From assembly GCA_021234155.1 (NCBI GenBank), contig JAJEKV010000035.1:1674001-1738000 (forward strand): a stretch of 64,000 nt of DNA. The letters run 5' to 3'. Position numbers and translations under genes: made by a program. Position 1 is the stretch's first letter. Every line of letters begins with the position of its first letter. This document shows positions 21,690 through 33,651 of the stretch, in pieces. Under the pieces are notes generated by a model. It did no database searches, was not told where the DNA came from, and saw nothing but the letters and a program-made list of their open reading frames with translations. The DNA is from Isoetes taiwanensis (Eukaryota; Streptophyta; Lycopodiopsida; Isoetales; Isoetaceae).

Positions 21690-23050
21690 AAAGTTTTAGC
21701 CATATGGAGTAAAGGAATCATGCTAAACAACTAACACAAGACTACACCATTAGCTTATTTTTTCCTTTTTTGTTGACTACACCATTAGCTTCTTTTTTCT
21801 TTTTTTGTTTTGGTCTTTTTGCTGGAGATTTTGAGAGGACTTCTAAGGTTTCTTTTCAATTTTAAACGTTTGTACACATTGTTAATGATATTACATGTTT
21901 AATTATTCTTGTAAAAGAACCTACGACCCATTAAATGATTGAATAGACAAATTACAAGTTATGGACTCCTTTGCTGGCCATTGTTCCATCAAAAGGAGTA
22001 GGTAGTACGATATTGGAAGAAAGAGAGTATGAGCGCCTAACAGGAACGACAACGACAGACTCTAGGGAACAGACTAACTACAGATAGGCATGACTATGGC
22101 TTATACCACACAGAGTTCAACACATAAAGAGACAACCATGGCTAGCAAAGAACCATAGGACCAGATGCTGCTTTCCTTGTGAAATTGAACCTACGTTCAT
22201 GGGAACTTTTTTTGAAGCTTGAATTGTTTCATCCATGAATGAAGACCATTCATAATCTGCATATCAGCAGCTAACCAAGGAAATTTTAATTGTATCTATT
22301 CCTCATGTTCATCACAGAATTACCTGTTTTGCTAATAAGAAATGCTCAGACTTTATATTATCATCCAAGCAAGAAAACTTCAAGGGAAATAGTCGGTAGA
22401 TTGATCATGCTAACAATGCAGAACATTAGCCATAGAAGACACTTCTAATGGCTGTCTGATGCCTCTTGGAATTTGATCTAAAAGACTTGAATACTCAAAA
22501 TTATTCAAAGAGAAACAAACTGTTCTAAAATTTGATAATTTCTTTTATGATCACCATGTTCTTGCAAGAAATTCAGACTGTCTTGAGTGACATAAGGAAT
22601 ATTAGATTGCACCATATGATTCTCATCTGCTAGACCTGCAAAGTCATCCCAAGAGGTGAGCGTAGCACATGTATAGTTTCATAATATCTCAATAATTTTG
22701 GACGATAGTATATAAAAAAAAATGCTATCTAATATCTACATGCAACTGAGCCTATTGGTTACAAGTGCAGGCTTTCAAATAGTTGAGGCTAGCATGGCCA
22801 AGAGGACTACGTCTATCTTGCTAAATTAGAAAATGGAGGACTTACAAGATTGGTAGAGAGACACCGAAAGGGGAAAAATTCACAGCATTTAAGAAGATCA
22901 TAACGCTTTACGAAGCTTCTTGATAAGAGCCATTGGCTTTCTTTTTAGGCCCTTGATCTCATTTAAGTTATTGCGGACTCTTTGTCACGCATGAGCTTGT
23001 CTTTTAAGTCCTGAGCTGCATTCACATATCAACACTGATCTTATGACAAA
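21690..23050. other. No gene; AT-rich intergenic sequence
   Basis: I see nothing recognisable here apart from a short tandem duplication of ACTACACCATTAGCTT near 21750-21795 and T-rich runs. Confidence 0.4.
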
Positions 23051-23059
23051 TAGATTGCA

Positions 23060-23609
23060 TTAACAAATATAGCAAGAATCTAGTGCAAGAATCCCTTCTC
23101 CATAACAGACATATCCTGCAATCATTATGTTCCAAGATATAACACCTCGACTTGATAAACTATCAAAAGCTTCGCAGGCCTCTTGAATACTCCCACATTT
23201 TGATATACATGCCGACAAACATGTTGCCCACAATAACATCAGATGAAGTTTGTCTTCCAATATATTCTGATGAATGGTCCTTCCTCGGAAGATATTTTTC
23301 ACTATCGAGCATACCCTGAGGACTGCAATACCTCTTTAGCTGGTGCAATCTCTGGCACATATGTAGGGTTGTGCCCAATTTAACATTAGCAGCTATGACA
23401 ACCGCCCATGTATGTGCACTTGGTGATGCAATCTTAACAGACACTTGGTTTGCCTCAAAGAGATTTCCATGGCAAGAAAAAAGTCGTATGAGTTGGTCAT
23501 CCAAAGCAGCAATAGAGTCTACTGATAAGGAATTGCAGTCTCCTAACATAACCAATGCCTTTTTTATATCTTGAAGAAGATTGTAGACCTCATTTCTGGT
23601 TATGAGCAT
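23060..23609 (-). pseudogene. PPR protein fragment (fern-type)
   Basis: On the minus strand from 23609 the frame reads LLQDIKKALVMLGDCNSLSV, DDQLIRLFSCHGNLFEAN, then SAHTWAVVIAANVKLG. After a disrupted middle and a frameshift near 23300 it reads ACISKCGSIQEACEAFDSL and RGVISWNIMIAGYV. These are PLS-class PPR repeat patterns (SWNxxIAGY, MYxKCG). Such proteins bind organellar RNA. No start, E or DYW domain is present; fragment only. Confidence 0.75.
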
Positions 23610-24302
23610 GCTTTCATTCTCAAAGCCTGAAAGAAATAGCTTCCTAAATGCTTAATGCCCTACATCAGCTGTAAAACAACGAAGCAAAGGGGGGATTGGT
23701 GAGGGTGTACACAAAAGGCCATACCTGTTTGCAGCCCTCGCAGCAGGATAGAGAATGTGCCAGCGTGAACAGATTTTTATGCACGCATAATACAAAGCTT
23801 TCTTCCTTTCAACTTTGAGAAAGCTATGACCTGGTGAACAATCGCATTAACTTAAAGTGAGAAGACTCTTTTGGTTTATCACGGTCTAACTAAGAATCCA
23901 ACAACGCTATCAGACAAAGGACAGACATAAGTAGAATGTGGGCTAGTTCCATTTTCAAACTCTAGAAAGTCAAACAAACATATGACAAAAGAAAATACAA
24001 AGATTGAACGTTCTTTCATGACTCAAGTTATGATAGTACACCTGAAAACTCATTTGCAGATAAATAAAATTGCAACAATAGGAGCAAATAAGCATTTTTA
24101 GTCATCCCTGATTAAGTGCAGATAAATAAAATTGTAACAACAGAACAAATACCGAAGGATTTTGTTGACAAAATTGCAAAATGGAGAGATAACCGGTATG
24201 CTGATGAAGGAGAATCTGGAAGGGCATATAGGTGCTTTCGTTGCACTTTTCCTTGCCTGGGTTTTCCTTGTGCAGTGACATTATATCAGGGCTGAGAATG
24301 AA

Positions 24303-24850
24303 TGAGAAAAACCGCAGAAAAATATTGTTATTCCTAGGGAAAAGAATGGATCGAAGCAAATCTCTGAATGTAAATCTCTTGATTCTAGAGGAATACTTAA
24401 ATATACGATTGCCGGAATGGATATCGCTGATATTAAGCCTCATTCTAATGATCTTGTGGTAGAGGATACTAATGATGAGTTTGAATCGCCTCCTTGGTCT
24501 AAGAAACGGAAGGGAAAGACGGAAAACCATGGGAGCGACACAAGGCCGTCAAGAATCTGTAGAAGCCGGAGAGTAACAAGTTATAGGGAAGCTTCTTCTC
24601 ATTCTGAAGCGGAAAATGTAGAAGAAAGGGCTGATCCGGCGGCCGTTCTTGTGCCTGTGGTAAAAGAAATGTGGTAATGAGAAGTCAGAGAAAAGAGAGT
24701 TACGGCCAAGGAAATGCAAGTCCAGAAAAATTGTTGTACGTGATGAGGAGGATGAGGATCAGGCCGAAAATCCAAAGGAATTACAGAAGGTCTTTTGTAA
24801 TACGGATTCAAAACAACCACGTCAAATGATGTCAAAATATTGGAAGCAGA
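24303..24850 (+). pseudogene. Unidentified charged ORF fragment
   Basis: An open frame without an early ATG runs from a TGA near 24300 to 24677 and includes DIKPHSNDLVVEDTNDEFES, then a basic patch PPWSKKRKGK and ICRSRRVTSYREASSHSEAE. After the stop a shifted frame continues in the same style: RELRPRKCKSRKIVVRDEED, then QPRQMMSKYWKQ. The mixture of acidic and basic nuclear-type sequence suggests the N-terminal part of a nuclear or transposon protein, but I do not recognise the family. The frameshift suggests decay or a missed intron. Confidence 0.35.
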
Positions 24851-25481
24851 CAATCTGAAAAATGTTCAAAAGGACGAACCTGAAAGTAAGGTCATCATCT
24901 CATTGTCTGTTGATGGTGGGCGCATTCAATGACAAATCGGGAGGGGCTGATCGCAAATAGCCATCTGCTTCTGGCGAGTGTTGTACAGTATGCATTTGGC
25001 TGCATAATCAAGAACTATGTATAAACGAAAAAAAAGCCGAGTGCAAGCATCCAAATTGGGGGTTTTAAGCTTTATGTTGCCCATCCGTTGCTTGCCAGGC
25101 ATCACATAGCCGTGGCAAGGGTCAAAATTAGGGGGTTCCTCCCAAGAATATCCGATTAAAGTTGGAAATATCCGATTTACTAAAGTAGATGCAGGTAAAT
25201 TTCCAGTCGAAATTTCATAAAATTAGTGTTAAATCCGGCAATTTAGAGGTATTTTTCTCAAAAATCTAGTAAGCATAAATAAAAGACGGCATTTTTGCTG
25301 GTTAGTGCAAAATCTAAATTCGAGGCCTGCCGTGAAGAGATGATCTACAACATGGAAACTGGCTCGTTGTTTTTCCCTGCATGTCATTCTTATGCTGCCA
25401 CGTGGCATGCCCCTCCATTCCGGAATGGAAAAGGGAAAGCCAATTCCGTGGAGCTAAACTTTAACAGGCTACAACCGGTTG

Positions 25482-26500
25482 CCTACACGTAACCTACACC
25501 ACCTAGAAATTCCTTGAGATTACCTACTAAGTTTTTTTCATGTCTTTTTTAAATGTTTTCGAGTGTTTTATCCATTGTTAAATTTCAAAGGGTGATGGCG
25601 GTGGCGCCGCCACCACAATATACAATAAGATTACAATACAACATTGCGGGTTAGCCACATTCCTTTTGGTTGCTTATGCCCAAGCAAGCAAATATGAATG
25701 GACAAGATCCTTTTGGAAATCTTGACATTACATTCTTGGTAGACCATCTGCTTCCTTCAAAAAATCACCGGAGCTCTCTGGGTCTTCACAGACTCACCAA
25801 ATAACAAAGGAATGTGTACTTTCTTTGGTAACAACCAAGCTTCTCTAAAATAATCTACAAATCCAGCAAGTTTACATACAAATTTGTGCCATTTAAGCGC
25901 AAGGTGCACATTGCAGTATCACTTCGAGTGCGGTTCTGCATCATTTCTTGTTGCCTTTTTACAGAGACAACACATCCGCTCGCTCCCAAACCATCACAAA
26001 CATGATATTTCGACCCTTCCGGATCCGTGCCTTCAAACATCTCCATGCATCAGACCATCGATTGGTAAGAAAGCCGTCTTTGAGCCATATTTGCAACTCC
26101 AGCGAATAAATCCAGAAGATTTAGAGTAAATCCAGCGATTCCACTACACTAAATCCGAAGATTTACCACCAAAAACAACTGCACAGGAGCAGATCTACAC
26201 AAAAACCTGCAAGAAAAACCCAAAATCACATAACTAATCAAGAAAACAGAAAAAAACACAGAAAAATCAAAAGAAAAGTAGATCAAACTGAAGCTTAGAT
26301 CCTGTCGCCGCGATTGACGCCACTCCGACGCCCTGCCGCCGACTCCGACGCCCTACCGCCGACGAAAAAGCTCCGGAGCTCCACTGCCGGAATACACGTC
26401 GGCAAAAAGGAAAAAGGGCATTAAACAATTAAAAAAATTATATTTATACCCCTGCCGACGTGGCAGGGGGAATTTCTAGGTGGATGTAGGCTATGTAGGG
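25482..26500. mobile_element. Roughly 1-kb inverted-repeat-bounded element
   Basis: A 32-bp imperfect inverted repeat, containing CCACCTAGAAATTCC and a CCTAC start, lies at 25482-25513 and 26469-26500. Between them is sequence without a real ORF, partly GC-rich, including a CCGACTCCGACGCCCT tandem near 26331-26371 and a hairpin CCCCTGCC...GGCAGGGG at about 26451-26470. No convincing target duplication was found. Its right arm contains the stop codon of the tyrosine recombinase frame, so the two overlap. Confidence 0.45.
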
Positions 26501-28637
26501 AAACTTTCACCACCTGGCTCATCATCTATCTCAATAGGCACATTAACACTTACATTAACATTAGTAATATCCGTTAATGGATTCTGAACCCCTGATCTGA
26601 CAGCTAATCCAGCAGCTTTCCCGGAACTTGATCCAGCCAATCCAGCATTTAAATTTTCAACATTTAGACGGAAAGCATCACTGTAAATCTTACCAGACTG
26701 TAGGACATCCATCGCTGATGCATTTGCGACAATGCCACTTTGATCATAGCGCTTATATGAGTCTGGATTTATGTGACCTGTGATAGCCATTCCAACCTCA
26801 ATAGGAACTCCACTTACAGACATCTGCGTTATTGCTGTTGACCTGCAACTCTTGTTAATAAAATTCCCAACAATTCCACATACTTCTGTCATCTCCCGCA
26901 GCCAAGTCGAAATGCTCTTGCTAGATGTATGATTTGTATTGTACCAGACCCAAGTTCTGTACTTACAAAACCTGCAGAAAAATGAATCTTCCCCCAATCT
27001 TATCCTTTACTTCATAACGTGGCAAGTGGCTCTCAAGATGCCTCCAGGTTTCGATTACATCTGGCTCATAGCATCTGACAGGTTGATGGAAGTCCTCAGA
27101 CCTACACTTGTTAATGCCCCCATTCCAATTCTTCGACGTTGTCTCACAATACTCTATATACTCTCATCTCACAAAATCCTTGCCAACATTAATCTGAAAA
27201 TCCCTCACCTTACGTAACTCTCCCCCACCTCGAATCAAGAACCTAGTCATGCGATAAAAAGTGAATCTTTTTTGCAGACCTGGCGGAGTATTCACCTGAT
27301 GCATAGGATGTGCCAAAATCCTGTTCTGATCATCCCTGCTCAGAATGTCACTTTTCTTCCGCGTTGGTAGTGCACCTGCACTCGCAGACTCCTTCATAGC
27401 GATCTCCAATGCCTTTTTTGGCCGAAAAGAATTTACATCACTGTAAATATCTATCAGCTTTTCTTCCTTCCTTGTTTGCAAGATTCTTGAATCTTGTGCT
27501 CTCCTCAATATTCTGTTAAAGGTACGGAATAGATTCTGCAAACTGCAAAATCTACTAGTTAGAAAAAATTAAAACAAATAAAAAACATACGAATCCGGAG
27601 GGTACTTCGTGCCATCCTGCCGATGCACACAGAGCATGAACTTCCCAAGCATATCAGCAAACTCATTTAATGGAATGTCCTCAATTGGAGTATCAATTGG
27701 AATATTATTGCAGACCCTCCATGCATCGAAACGCCCTCTTGCCCAATCATCTTTTGCTTCTGAAGCATTAAGGCCAGTTGCATCAACCTTCTCCACTAAC
27801 AGTGAGTCCAATTCCTTAATTCCAGAAAGATTCAATGATTTTCTTTTCTTCTTGGAATCAGCATCATTCTGCACAGCTGTAGAAGTACCAAGACTACAAA
27901 GAGTAAATGACGGACATTCAGCTTCATCACATTCCTTGCGATCCCCTACCAGATCCCTTAAATTCGACCCTGCAAACACAAGAAAATGATGAGTTAGAAA
28001 CTTGCACAAGCTTGTCAAAAATATTACAAACACAAAAAAACATACCTTGATTTTAGCTCGGATCTACAGTAACACTAGAAAGCACACCTACAGCAATGTT
28101 TTCACTAGAAAGGACAGCTGCATGCAACACGTACTTAAAATATTATAAACACAAACAGCAACAAATTTAAAGAATATAAACAGGATGCCTTTACCTGCAT
28201 TTCCAAACAAATCCATAGCACTGGACGACTCCACCACTCCTGAAACAGCAATATTACCTGCATGCAAGTAGTTACACCCTAAAATACTAAATACGCAAAA
28301 GATACTCAAACAAATGAAGCCGGAATGAAAAAAATACCTGGATTCAAGCACTCCAAGACACCAGAATGCCTTGCATCCATCCTAACATCTCCATTTTCCA
28401 CCTGCATTTCACAAAAATCAAGCTCTGTTAGCCAGAATCAAGAAATAGAAAATAAAAACTAAAGCATTACCTATATCAACTTCATCTGAAACCATAGAAG
28501 GCTGAGCGCCTTGAAGAACTGGATAAAAGTTCAAGAAAATAAGAAAAGATCCGAGAAAACAATTGTGCAAAGCCAAAAATGATCTTGGCCTTTTGACGAG
28601 CTATAGGAGGACGACGACAGGGTTCCGTTGGCGCCAT
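26491..28637 (-). pseudogene. Crypton/DUF3504-type tyrosine recombinase pseudogene
   Basis: Known: tyrosine recombinases cut and rejoin DNA using an Arg...HxxR...H...Tyr set; DUF3504/KIAA1958-like proteins derive from Cryptons. Seen on the minus strand: ATG at 28637, then several short exon-like pieces. A recombinase N-terminal block (27590-27850) has RFDAWRVCNNIPIDTPIEDI and FMLCVHRQDGTKYPPDS. A 48-nt GT-AG intron (27543-27590, with TTCTAAC branch point) leads to FLIRGGGELRKVRDFQINVG. A single in-frame TGA follows, then YIEYCETTSKNWNGGINKC and FHQPVRCYEP. A frameshift near 26995 leads to the catalytic part: WVWYNTN, SCRSTAITQ (Arg), ITGHIN (His) and YKRYD (candidate Tyr). One stop plus one frameshift make it a pseudogene. 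Promoter region is shared with the divergent PIF transposase. Confidence 0.72.
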
Positions 28638-28908
28638 AGCTCTGCTTCGATCAAAACAGAGCAAAAAAAAGGGGGAAAACTCCCGGCTCCGCCGGTCGTG
28701 GGACCCCACCGGTCCACACCGGAAACTGCTCCCACCTGGCATGCCACCATACATACTGTTTCTAACAAAATACTACCCTAGAGAATGAATGAGAAGAACC
28801 GTGTGTCCTTTCACTCTTAGATCCGACGTTCTATAATAAGAGTAGGGAGATTTGCAAGAATCCAATGTGAACCTAGTAAACCAGGTTACTGACAATGAGG
28901 AAACAGAC

Positions 28909-30468
28909 ATGCAACAGCAAGATCAAAGGCAGATTAACAACATCCAGATAGATGGATTACATGTAGATGAGCAATTGCCTACGGAAGGCCCTATGGAGGG
29001 CAGGGAAAGAAGAATTCTACTAGCAATTGTTATGTTCATGCGTATTTAGGCCTTTCTATCACAATCATCCCCTTCAACTTCATATGAGAGGTATTTTCAG
29101 TTCCTGATGGATTCTTGTACTCAAGTGGTTCGAGGGTTTGATGGAAGAGCATTAAGAGCCTCTCCCCATATTTGGTCATATCACAGACCATCTACCTTCA
29201 TGGAAAGCACCTTATTGAGCTCATACAGTGATAATATGTTTCAGGGAAGGCTTAGATTATCTAAGAAGACTTACTATTATGTGTGTCAAGTATTAGGACC
29301 AATACTGACTCGTGAAGATACTAAGATGCGCCAAAGTATCCCTGCAGAGAAGAGAATTTGCATTGCTCTATCACGTTTGGCCACTGGAAATACAATCAAA
29401 GATATTGCAGATCAGTACAGTGTTGGATACACCACAGCTCAAAGGGCCATCTCAGAATTCTGTTGTGCTGTCAAGGATATGCTCCATGATTTATGCATAA
29501 AATGGCCTTCCCCAGGAAGAATGAAAGATCTTGCATGTGAGTTTGAGAAGCTAAGGGGCATTCCGTATGTTGTAGGTGCAATTGATGGGAATCACTTGCC
29601 CATCATCGCACCTCATGACAATGCACAAGACTATTATAATCGAAAGGGATTTCATTCAGTTATATTGCAGCTCATTGTTTCATTCAAGGGTGTGATCTGG
29701 GACTATGATGTTGGTTGGGCTGGCAGTATTCATGATTGGAAGCTGTTTGAGAGCACGCAAGCTGGAAGGAGGATACAAGCAGGCCATCTAGGTAACTATT
29801 GCCTTGTTGGGGATGCAGCTTACCCACCACGCCCGTGGATGCTTCCACCATTTAAAGGGCACAAGGACGGCTTAAGCAAGTTAGAATACAACTGGAACTA
29901 TCTTCAGTCGAGCACGAGAATGCCCGTGGAATGCGCATTTGGTATGTTAAAATCTAGATTCAGGATTCTTTTGAAAAGAAATGATACGAACCTTGCGAAA
30001 GTGCCTGAGATAGTGGCCACTTGTCTTGTTCTGCATAATCTTTGCATTCGCCACGGTGATAGCTTTGATCAGTCCTGGGTTAGTGAGGCCAAAATGGAAC
30101 TTGAGAACGACGTTGCAGAAGAGAAGAAAACTAAAAAATTTGAGAGACAGATAAAGCGCTTAAAAGTACCAGAGACAGAAATTGCTAGGGCTGTAGCTTA
30201 TGGAATTCATAGAGTCGATGGTGTGAATTTAAATCCGTTGGAGGCCCTTGCAAGGACACTTGAAGATGATCCAAAGGAGGCTTCTATTCTGATTGGTAAC
30301 GCTAACATGAACGCTCAGGAAACTTCACAAGCCAATGCTGCGCGTAGAAATGCATTAGCAAAAGCACTTTTTGAAAAGAAAACTGATGAGCTTGTGCAAT
30401 TACAGTTTGGAGACCTGGAGCAAGATTCGCCACAGGGCTGTCATCTGCATACAATTTGTCTTTGGTAA
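28909..30468 (+). CDS. PIF/Harbinger DDE transposase, one in-frame TAG
   Basis: The main open frame starts at ATG 29107 and gives 453 aa. A helix-turn-helix-like segment (about residues 80-115) precedes the DDE_4 nuclease domain: D160 in VVGAIDGNH, D236 in LVGDAAYPPRPW, E275 in PVECAFGMLKSRFR, and SIHDWK around D210. All catalytic residues are intact and the C-terminal tail is charged. The same frame is open upstream to at least ATG 28909 (QQQDQRQINNIQI...RERRILLAIVMF), interrupted only by a TAG at 29047-29049. So it is either a nonsense-mutated copy or translated from 29107. PIF transposases work with a Myb/SANT protein, and one lies downstream in convergent orientation. This is the best preserved transposase in the window. 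Confidence 0.88.
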
Positions 30469-32436
30469 TTGTGGACATAATTCAGTTGCTATTTGCTTGC
30501 CATGTAATTTATGTTACTCTGCTTTATTAGTGTATTGACAATTTGTGGTAGGGAAAACAGTGGTAGGACAATGGCACAAGATTCTACCCAGGATTTGCAA
30601 AGGACAAAATCTAAGATGATAGGTTATATTCATGAACTGTGACTGTGGGCCATCACTGTTATGAACAGGTTACTTGTAAGCTTTCTAAGTTTGAAGAACA
30701 ATTAACAAGACATTTGAATTTTGAACTTGCACCAGCTTTACATATATGTTTGAAAACTTTAAGAGGAGCCGCAGGCTATCATGATATCTGCTCTTTTGTA
30801 ACATCATAGTACCAATGTTTTAACTGTGTCATTGTCCTATGTTAAGGCAGAATTTTGCAATATCGTTACTTCATTCACTTAGATCTAACAATGAAGAAGT
30901 GTAATGTTGTACCAGTGGGGCAAATTCCATGTCCAACCCTTGAAGACGAACAGTTGCTGCTTGCAACTCTTAAGCATAAGCTTGATAGGCAGGCCTGCAC
31001 AGACGTTTTGGTCTCTGATTTTTGTGCATGCTTATGTTTGCTGGTCTGGTAGTGTTAACAGATGTTTACATTGCTTGGTGTAGTATTTGATGTGGTATTA
31101 CATGGGGATTAGTTTTGGTATGGAGTCATAATGGTATTTCGTATGGGTAGCTCTGGGTGGCATTTGGGTCATGGTTTGTGGGGCCTTGGTTTATTGCCTA
31201 TGCTGTTAGATTCGTAGAGAGGCCTGTTTCTGGAGCATAGAGGTCTGTGGTCTACTTTTAGATCTGTATGAGTGCTTGGTGGACACTGTGTCCTGCGGGT
31301 GGTATGGTTCATTGGTATGGTTCATGTAGAGATGAATTGTAGGTTCCAGTTTTATTTGTATGTTCTTTGGAGTGATTGGGTAATTGTATGGTCTGTTGTT
31401 GGAAATGATGTCTGGCAGAATAGGTTTCTATTGTGAAGGGTAAGTGTGTTATGGTGGCATATTAACAAGAGCAAGTTGTGTTGGGTAATGGTGAATAGAC
31501 CTTGAGATGTTATCTGAATATGTTGTATACGTAATAAACATTTGCTCCTCTGTTTCGAAATGTTGTTAAGGTGACAAAGTTTACCTGCTGCTTTACTGTT
31601 TCATGTACAACATCAAATAGCCGTCTTCATTAAATAAACTAGGACATTAACAAACTCATGATTCAAGCCCAAGGTCAGTTTCCTTTGAAATGTCAGCAAA
31701 GTTCATATATATCAGAAGCAAAAGCAGTGACCCATTCTCCATATTTCCTTATAAAGTTGCTCGTAGATATTTCCAACAATGTGTTTTTCCTTCCAACAAG
31801 TTGGGTCTTGACCAAGATGCCACGTTTGGCAGTTCAAAACTTACTCTTTACAGCAGCAAAACCTGCATGTTCTGTTAAAAACTATTCCACGATGCTGCAC
31901 ACATGTTTTTCAATACAAATTGTCTCCCGCACAAATATGCTATCATACTTATTTAAACAAGCATTGACAATTCAAAACTGTGAAGCCATTATGCGAGCCT
32001 GTATTCCAACTTGCCCAAAGCGCAAAACATGCATGCATGCCTGAGGTATACAACTGCTACAAAGTCAAAAACATAGCGTCAAAAACATTTCTTCCTTCAC
32101 CCTTGTAAACAGGACTGCAACACATCAATTTGACAAATTCCGAACCCTGGAACTAAGTTCACATCCTTAAACAGTTCTAGTCACATCCTCATGAGTTAGG
32201 ATAAGTTTAAATTTGAGGCGAACTTTTGATGCAAATTACGGGCTTTAAGGAGGCTGATGCAGCCAACAACAAGGAAAAATACAGAGATTTCTGTTTGCTT
32301 TACGCCATTTGGGTTGCTGCCCTCATAAAAGTACTTACATCAGCTAACATAAAAGTACTTACAGCATATTAACATAAAAGTTCATAAAGCACTCTACACT
32401 ATCAAAAAACAGACATAAAATAAAGTAGATTCTGAA
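30469..32436. other. Interval between the convergent Harbinger genes
   Basis: No gene is supported. A short open stretch at about 30890-31050 reads VGQIPCPTLEDEQLLLATLK and could be a degenerate exon. A TGGTATGGTTCAT repeat lies near 31300-31325. The interval probably holds the 3' UTRs of the transposase and the Myb-like gene. Confidence 0.35.
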
Positions 32437-33651
32437 TCATATTTTCTTGACAAGCTCAGCGAATGTTGCCTCCATCTTTGCCAATATGTCTAAACGCTGA
32501 CCTTCAATCTGCAACTTTTGGGCTTCGATGTCTTGCATTTGGTGAAGAAACTCCTTCCTCCCTTCCTTAATTTCATGGAGCAGCTGGCATGCCCTCTCTT
32601 TTTTAACTTTCTTGTCTTTCATAGTTTTTTCTTCATCATTCTCATCTTGCGCAATGGCTCCTCCATGAACTGCTTTCAGCACATTGGCCCTTGTTCCCAT
32701 GTATTCATCAACAATGGAAAACCACTCACATTGATTAGATCTATCGTTACCGGAAATATTATTGTGAGCCTTGTCTTTTGTGTAATCTCTATAAATTGAT
32801 CTCCATTTTTTGCGACAAGCCCCTGCATCCTTATCAAACCCAGGACATCTCGCCACCACACGAGTCATTACAGTATGCCACAAATTAACACCTTGTTTTG
32901 GTGGCATGAAAAATTCATCCTGCATCTCACCTCTTACATGAATAAGCGCAACCGTGAACTTGTCATCCCAACGAGCATACTTTCCGTTGAATTCCTCCAT
33001 GCACTCTTTTTTTACTTCGTCTGACTTCTCTAAGTTCTTCCTTGGGCGACCTCTTGGCCTTTTCTTCGTTCCAATAGTATCAGGTGCAGCATTTTGCAAT
33101 GGAACTTGGTGAATATGGGATATATCTGCTTGAGGAGCATAGAGGCTGCTAGTATTGCAGTTTCGGAGATCAACAAATGGAGGCATCGTAGTGAAAGAGT
33201 ACTGATTGAATGGAGCAAACTGCATGTTAGGAAACTGTGTCGCTTCGTTCTTAACATATGGGATGGGTTGTGGCAATTGAGTTCGACGACAAAAGAGCTT
33301 TTGAGGATGATTAGAAACTTTGGTCGCGGGCATGGACATGGATTGGGCTGCGTGAAAGTGTTGCTGGCTTTGCTGAGTCTCAACAACAATCTCGACATCT
33401 GAATCTTCACCCACCTACATCAAAATTGCTGCATTTAGAATGTCTTCTTGCTCATAACAAAAAAGAACTTAAGAGACCAGAATTCAAAGTATATCAACAA
33501 AGTTTACAAAGAAAATAAGCCTGTCACGAACCAGATTGCCATATCTTCAAGAAAATTCCTCAAATTCCTCAAACAAAAATCATGACAAAAGATGACAGTG
33601 ATTTCTTTTGTAACTTACCTCTACATGGTGGTTTCCTCCCTGTGCATTCAT
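32437..33651 (-). CDS. Myb/SANT-like DNA-binding protein, Harbinger partner
   Basis: Two exons on the minus strand. Exon 1 (33651-33619) encodes MNAQGGNHHVE. A 204-bp GT-AG intron (donor GAG|GTAAGT, acceptor GATGTAG) separates it from exon 2 (33414-32437), which continues VGEDSDVEIVVE to a stop, giving about 336 aa. Features in order: a Gln/Ser-rich N-terminus, an AT-hook-like KKRPRGRPRKN, a trihelix/Myb-SANT-like domain (YARWDDKFTVALIHVRGEM...GACRKKWRSIYRDYTKDK), and a C-terminal coiled coil (IEAQKLQIEGQRLDILAKM). Known: PIF/Harbinger elements encode such a protein, which brings the transposase into the nucleus and onto the ends. It is intact and convergent with the transposase 2 kb away. 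Confidence 0.82.

Noticed and set aside
25604-25618. GGTGGCGCCGCCACC hairpin as a Helitron terminus
   Set aside because: No CTRR follows at the right distance on either strand.
26451-26480. Hairpin followed by CTAG as another Helitron end
   Set aside because: The base after CTAG is G, not T, the hairpin differs from termini A-C, and the CTAG lies in an inverted-repeat arm.
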